Shown here piece by piece: positions 60,469-64,000 of a stretch of 64,000 nt of DNA. Position numbers and translations under genes: made by a program. The notes beneath the pieces are model-generated. The model was not told where the DNA came from. It made no database searches and saw only the letters and a list, made by a program, of their open reading frames with translations. The stretch lies in contig NZ_PCDP01000035.1 in assembly GCF_003240585.1 (NCBI RefSeq), forward strand, positions 1 through 64,000, read 5' to 3'. How positions within the stretch are numbered: the first letter of the stretch is position 1; each line of letters begins with the position of its first letter. The DNA is from Arminella tubonensis (GTDB lineage Bacteria; Pseudomonadota; Alphaproteobacteria; Rhizobiales; Rhizobiaceae).

Positions 60469-61503
60469 TTAGACCAGTGGCGGGTTAAGACGAGCAAATC
60501 CCTCCTGCCGCCTATAAGGAAAGTAAGGATAGGGCGCCGTCACGGCACTGACAGCATCAAGATGCGCGATCTGGTCCGCATTCAGGCTCCAGCCGACAGC
60601 ACCGAGATTTTGCCGCAACTGCCCCTCATTGCGTGCGCCGATGATAACGCTCGACACCGTCGGGCGGCTCAGCAGCCAGTTGATTGCAATCTGCGGCACC
60701 GATCTACCAGTCTCCTCTGCGAGGATATCAAGCACATCGACGATTTCGAACAGCTTCTCGTCATCGACCGGCGGGCCGAACTCCGCTGTCTGGTGCAGGC
60801 GGCTTCCTTGCGGCAACGCCACGCCGCGGCGGATCTTGCCCGTCAGGCGTCCCCAACCGAGCGGGCTCCAGACCAGCGCACCGACGCCCTGGTCCGCACC
60901 GAGTGGCATCAATTCCCATTCGTAGTCGCGGCCGACCAGCGAGTAATAGACCTGATGGGCGACATGGCGCGGGTGACCGCCCCGGTCGGCCGCAGCCAGG
61001 GATTTCATCAATTCCCATCCGGCAAAATTCGATGCGCCGACGTAGCGGACCTTACCGGACGAAACCAGATCGTCCAGCGCCGACAGCACCTCCTCGACCG
61101 GCGCAGCCGCATCGAAGGCGTGGAGTTGCAAGAGGTCGATGTAGTCGGTGCCGAGACGACGAAGCGCATCCTCGGTCGAGCGGATCAGCCGCGCACGGGA
61201 GGTGCCCGCATCATTCGGTCCGTCTCCCATCGGCAGGCCCATCTTGGTCGAGACCAGGACGTCGGCGCGTCGACCCCGGATCGCCTGCCCCAACACCTCT
61301 TCCGAGGCGCCGGCGGAATAGACGTCAGCCGTATCGAACAGATTGACGCCGGCCTCAAGGCAAATGTCGACCAGCCGACGGGCCTCCGTCGCATCCGTCG
61401 TCCCCCAGGCGCCGAAGAGCGGGCCACTGCCGCCAAAGGTTCCCGCGCCGAAACTCAATGCCGGAACCTTGAGGCCGGATTTTCCAAGATTTCTGTATTC
61501 CAT
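60469..61503 (-). CDS. Aldo/keto reductase
   Basis: A 344-residue aldo/keto reductase, long type, closely resembling the enzyme at 10.1 kb in layout (MEYRNLGKSGLKVPALSFG at the N-terminus). The tetrad has Asp/Tyr in LFDTADVYSAG, Lys in VSTKMGLP and His in LLQLHAFD, and the NADPH site is SVIIGARNEGQLRQN. The divergent LysR gene 91 bp away is its likely regulator. The substrate is unknown. Confidence 0.94.
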   Translation of the reverse strand: MEYRNLGKSGLKVPALSFGAGTFGGSGPLFGAWGTTDATEARRLVDICLEAGVNLFDTADVYSAGASEEVLGQAIRGRRADVLVSTKMGLPMGDGPNDAGTSRARLIRSTEDALRRLGTDYIDLLQLHAFDAAAPVEEVLSALDDLVSSGKVRYVGASNFAGWELMKSLAAADRGGHPRHVAHQVYYSLVGRDYEWELMPLGADQGVGALVWSPLGWGRLTGKIRRGVALPQGSRLHQTAEFGPPVDDEKLFEIVDVLDILAEETGRSVPQIAINWLLSRPTVSSVIIGARNEGQLRQNLGAVGWSLNADQIAHLDAVSAVTAPYPYFPYRRQEGFARLNPPLV

Positions 61504-61594
61504 GTCGATCTCCTGTTGTTCCCATAGAGGTAGATCACCTGGCGGCTATGAGTTAGACTGCGTCAAAGCACAGCAATCATGAGTTCAATTCACA

Positions 61595-62500
61595 ATGGGT
61601 CGACAGGATATCAACCGCTCCGGCGCGATGGAGGTCTTCGTTCGGGTTGTCGACCTCGGTGGCTTCTCCGCTGCCGCGCGCGACTGCCGAATGACGCCCT
61701 CCGCCGTCAGCAAGCTTTTGTCACGGCTTGAAGGCCGCCTCGGCACGCGTCTCGTCAACCGTTCCACCCGCAAGCTGCAGCTGACGCCGGAAGGCTGCGT
61801 CTTCTACGAGCGCAGCATCCGCATCCTGGCGGAAATCGCGGAGGCCGAACGGCACGCTTCGGCGGGCGAACAGCCGGCCGGTCGCATCCATGTCAACACG
61901 AGCGCCTCGTTCGCCAATCATATCCTGGCACCGCTGGTCTCTGAATTCCTCCACCGCCATCCCGCCGTCACGCTCGATATCAGCATCACCGATCTGGTCG
62001 TCGATCTGATGCAGGAGCGGGCCGACGTCGCGATCCGGGCAGGACCGATGAAGAGTTCACAGCTGATTGCCCGCAAGCTTGGCGGAACCCGGATGGCGAT
62101 CGTTGCCTCGCCCGCCTATCTTGCCGAACGCGGAACGCCGACCTCGGCCGCCGACATAGACGGTCATTTGAAGATCGCCTTCTCCTATCAGCGCGCGGTC
62201 GAGGGCTGGCCGCTGATCGTCGACGGCGCGCGCATCGTCGCGCGATTGGAAAATCCGCTGCGCGCAAGCGACGGTGAAGCGATGCGACACCTGGCTCTGG
62301 CGGGGGCCGGCCTTGCGCGACTGGCGGGCTTCACCGTTCGTCGCGATATCGATGCCGGGCGGCTGGTCGAGGTTCTTGAAGCAGCAAACCCCGGCGATAT
62401 CGAGGAATTTCACGCCGTCTACATCGGCCAGGGAGGGCCGCTGCCTGCTCGCGTCAGGGCATTGCTCGATTTCCTCGGTGAGAATGTCCGGCTTTCCTAA
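61595..62500 (+). CDS. LysR family transcriptional regulator
   Basis: A 301-residue LysR-type regulator: HTH (GGFSAAARDCRMTPSAVSKLLSRLE, residues about 21-45; RLVNRSTRKLQLT) and effector domain. The ATG at 61595 or a downstream ATG at 61628 (MEVFVRVV) could start it. It is divergent from the aldo/keto reductase gene; the intergenic region carries two ATGAGTT direct repeats (near 61546 and 61579) that could be LysR contacts. Confidence 0.92.
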   Translation: MGRQDINRSGAMEVFVRVVDLGGFSAAARDCRMTPSAVSKLLSRLEGRLGTRLVNRSTRKLQLTPEGCVFYERSIRILAEIAEAERHASAGEQPAGRIHVNTSASFANHILAPLVSEFLHRHPAVTLDISITDLVVDLMQERADVAIRAGPMKSSQLIARKLGGTRMAIVASPAYLAERGTPTSAADIDGHLKIAFSYQRAVEGWPLIVDGARIVARLENPLRASDGEAMRHLALAGAGLARLAGFTVRRDIDAGRLVEVLEAANPGDIEEFHAVYIGQGGPLPARVRALLDFLGENVRLS

Positions 62501-62513
62501 TATCCCTGCAAAC

Positions 62514-63413
62514 TCAAGCCGAGACGGGACCGCCGCCGATCATGCTGCCCCAGGCGCCCGGCGCAATACCGAAGGCTTTCTTGAAGTGCCGTGTCAGGTG
62601 GCTCTGATCGGCAAAGCCGGTCGCCGCCGCGACATCGGCAAGCGCCCCGCCGGCAGCGATCATGCTGCGGGCCTGCTGCAATCGGCGCATCAGCAGGAAA
62701 CGGTGCGGACTGGTGGCGAAGGCCGCGCGAAAATGCCGGGACAGCGCAAAGCGATCGAGCCCGGTCACCCGCTCCAGCTCTTCTGAACGAACGCCGCGCA
62801 TCGCATGCGCCTCGAGATATTCCCGCGCCGCATTCGCCTGCCTTAGCGCTACCGCCCCCAATGGTTTAAGCGGCGCCCGTGCGTGGCCGGCAAGGCCGTC
62901 GGCCACGCGGGAGACGAAGTCGTCGACGAAAAGCTCATCCAGTTCGCGGTCAAGGTCGCCGAGCGCACCGAGCAAAAGGTTTGCAAGGCGGTCGTCCACA
63001 AGGACAGGATCGTCAACGAAAGGCAGCCCGATGCGCGCCGCTCCAAGGCATCGGACCAATAGCGACGGCTCGAGATAAAGCATCCGATAGACAAGTCCGT
63101 CCTCGGTCGCCGCCCCGCCATCGTGCAGTTCGTCCGGATGTAGCACGATCACCCTGCCCGGCTGGCTGTAACGGCGCTCGCCGCGGTAGCGGAATGTCTG
63201 CACCCCGCGGATCGTCACGCCCAGCGCATAGGTGTCGTGCCGATGCAGGTCGAACGCGTCGCCGCGAAACTGCGCCTGGATACGCTCGATCCCGGGATAA
63301 GCCGGCGCCGAGAAGATGCCATTCGCCTGCGGCGTCTCGCACGAACGTTCAAGACCGGCAAAGACGTTGCCGGATACATCCTCGCCCAATGAGTGATCCT
63401 CGATAAACGGCAT
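62514..63413 (-). CDS. AraC family transcriptional regulator
   Basis: A 299-residue regulator. The N-terminal cupin-like sensor domain (DLHRHDTYALGVTIRGVQTFRYRGE, residues about 54-78; VLHPDELHDGGA) and the C-terminal AraC double helix-turn-helix (LERVTGLDRFALSRHFRAAF and DVAAATGFADQSHLTRHFKKAFG) are complete. The divergent DUF2000 gene starts 14 bp away, so the two share a promoter region and it probably controls that gene. Confidence 0.93.
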   Translation of the reverse strand: MPFIEDHSLGEDVSGNVFAGLERSCETPQANGIFSAPAYPGIERIQAQFRGDAFDLHRHDTYALGVTIRGVQTFRYRGERRYSQPGRVIVLHPDELHDGGAATEDGLVYRMLYLEPSLLVRCLGAARIGLPFVDDPVLVDDRLANLLLGALGDLDRELDELFVDDFVSRVADGLAGHARAPLKPLGAVALRQANAAREYLEAHAMRGVRSEELERVTGLDRFALSRHFRAAFATSPHRFLLMRRLQQARSMIAAGGALADVAAATGFADQSHLTRHFKKAFGIAPGAWGSMIGGGPVSA

Positions 63414-63427
63414 GGAAGATACATTTA

Positions 63428-63835
63428 ATGTTCGATACCAAAATTGCGATCGTCCTGCGAAACAATCTTGCGTCATGGCAAAAGCTGAACGTCACGGCAT
63501 TTCTGGTGAGCGGCATCGTCGGTCAGTATCCTGACGTCATCGGCGAGGCCTATCGCGACAATGCGGGCAACCTCTACAATCCGCTTTCGATCCAGCCGAT
63601 GATCGTGCTCTCGGCGGATGACGAAACCATCGCCGCGATCCACCGCCGCTCGCTGGAACGCCGGATTACCTCATCGATCTTCATCGAGGAAATGTTTGCG
63701 ACCGGCCATGACGTCGCCAATCGTGAGGTTTTCGGAAAGTTCGGGCCCGAAGACGCCCGTGTCGTCGGCATTGCCCTGCGCGCCGAAAAAAAGATCGTCG
63801 ACAAGATCACCAAGGGTGCGACGATGCACACATAG
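63428..63835 (+). CDS. DUF2000 family protein
   Basis: A 135-residue protein of the DUF2000 family: FDTKIAIVLRNNLASWQKLNVTAF, NPLSIQPMIVLSA, IFIEEMFATGHD and VVGIALRAEKKIVDKI. These are single-domain proteins of unknown function, often beside AraC regulators. It is divergent from the AraC gene, with start codons 14 bp apart. Confidence 0.9.
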   Translation: MFDTKIAIVLRNNLASWQKLNVTAFLVSGIVGQYPDVIGEAYRDNAGNLYNPLSIQPMIVLSADDETIAAIHRRSLERRITSSIFIEEMFATGHDVANREVFGKFGPEDARVVGIALRAEKKIVDKITKGATMHT

Positions 63836-63884
63836 TGCCCCGCGCCCTACCTGAAAGGACTATTGCCTATGCAGATGTGGCTCC

Positions 63885-63953
63885 AGTCCTCATGGTGAGG
63901 TGCGATGCTGCCGAAGCGAAGGCGGAGGCGGCGAAGCTCGAACCACGAGGGCT
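63885..63953. repeat. Palindromic intergenic repeat
   Basis: It opens with the hairpin CCTCA-TGG-TGAGG (63888-63900). AGTCCTCATGGT at its left end is complementary, with two mismatches, to ACCACGAGGGCT at its right end (63942-63953), and the middle is GC-rich and purine-alternating (GAAGCGAAGGCGGAGGCGG). This resembles the dispersed hairpin repeats of rhizobial intergenic DNA. Confidence 0.55.
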
Positions 63954-64000
63954 GGCCTCGGGGTGCATCGTTTAAGAAAATGGCCGGCATCCATGCAAGC

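Overview
The window is a GC-rich alphaproteobacterial chromosome segment, almost certainly from the Rhizobiaceae (Rhizobium/Agrobacterium/Ensifer type). This rests on a circularly permuted two-piece tmRNA with the alphaproteobacterial tag ANDNYAEARLAA beside an SspB-alpha adaptor, an ilvI-ilvH / miaA / serB / degP / hflC-hflK / folA / thyA block, many LysR/AraC/TetR regulators, and a RIME-like double-palindrome intergenic repeat. No phage, plasmid or insertion-sequence genes are visible, and no CRISPR array.

Layout. 0-2 kb: truncated HlyD-type efflux adaptor with a divergent LysR regulator, then tRNA-Lys(CUU). 2-10 kb: a minus-strand run of PhzF-like epimerase, NUDIX hydrolase, endonuclease/exonuclease/phosphatase-fold protein, a 2-oxoglutarate/Fe(II) oxygenase and a complete FbpABC-like ABC importer. 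10-16.5 kb: aldo/keto reductase, cupin, PLP aminotransferase, a PIN-toxin/Phd-antitoxin pair with a perfect operator, YidB and YeaQ-like small proteins, ilvC and a TetR regulator. 16.6-31 kb: metabolic and regulatory genes (AraC/alcohol dehydrogenase, NDH-2, Lrp/racemase, DUF2778 L,D-transpeptidase-like protein, M48 protease, TetR/MFS, HxlR/quinone reductase, pdxJ, a MerR-LuxR fusion regulator). 31-35.7 kb: small RecD-like helicase, a secreted-protein/ECF-sigma/anti-sigma operon, and a cobalt-type nitrile hydratase operon whose beta gene carries an in-frame stop. 35.8-39.3 kb: NAD(P)-binding/DoxX fusion, DUF2269 protein, LysE exporter and an aldo/keto reductase. 39.3-44 kb: ilvIH with a classic attenuator and an apparently leaderless leader peptide, then a HerA-like ATPase. 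44-53.3 kb: miaA, serB, a HigBA-like pair, GNAT, degP, hflCK, folA, a small lipoprotein and thyA. 53.3-64 kb: ssrA/sspB, small DUF4169 and RHH proteins, a giant AsmA protein, a glycolate/D-lactate dehydrogenase-type flavoprotein, aldo/keto reductase/LysR, AraC/DUF2000 and a terminal intergenic repeat.

How the parts work together. Branched-chain amino-acid synthesis is represented by ilvC and by ilvIH, the latter read through an attenuator rich in Val/Leu/Ile codons. Protein quality control is dense: DegP, HflKC, tmRNA and SspB. The most notable observations are the leaderless ilvI attenuator, the broken nitrile hydratase beta gene, a 21-bp operator-like motif shared (18 of 21 positions) by a PLP aminotransferase and a LysE/aldo-keto-reductase promoter region, the MerR-LuxR fusion, and the transporter-oxygenase operon. 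I did not find a clearly new defence or mobile system.
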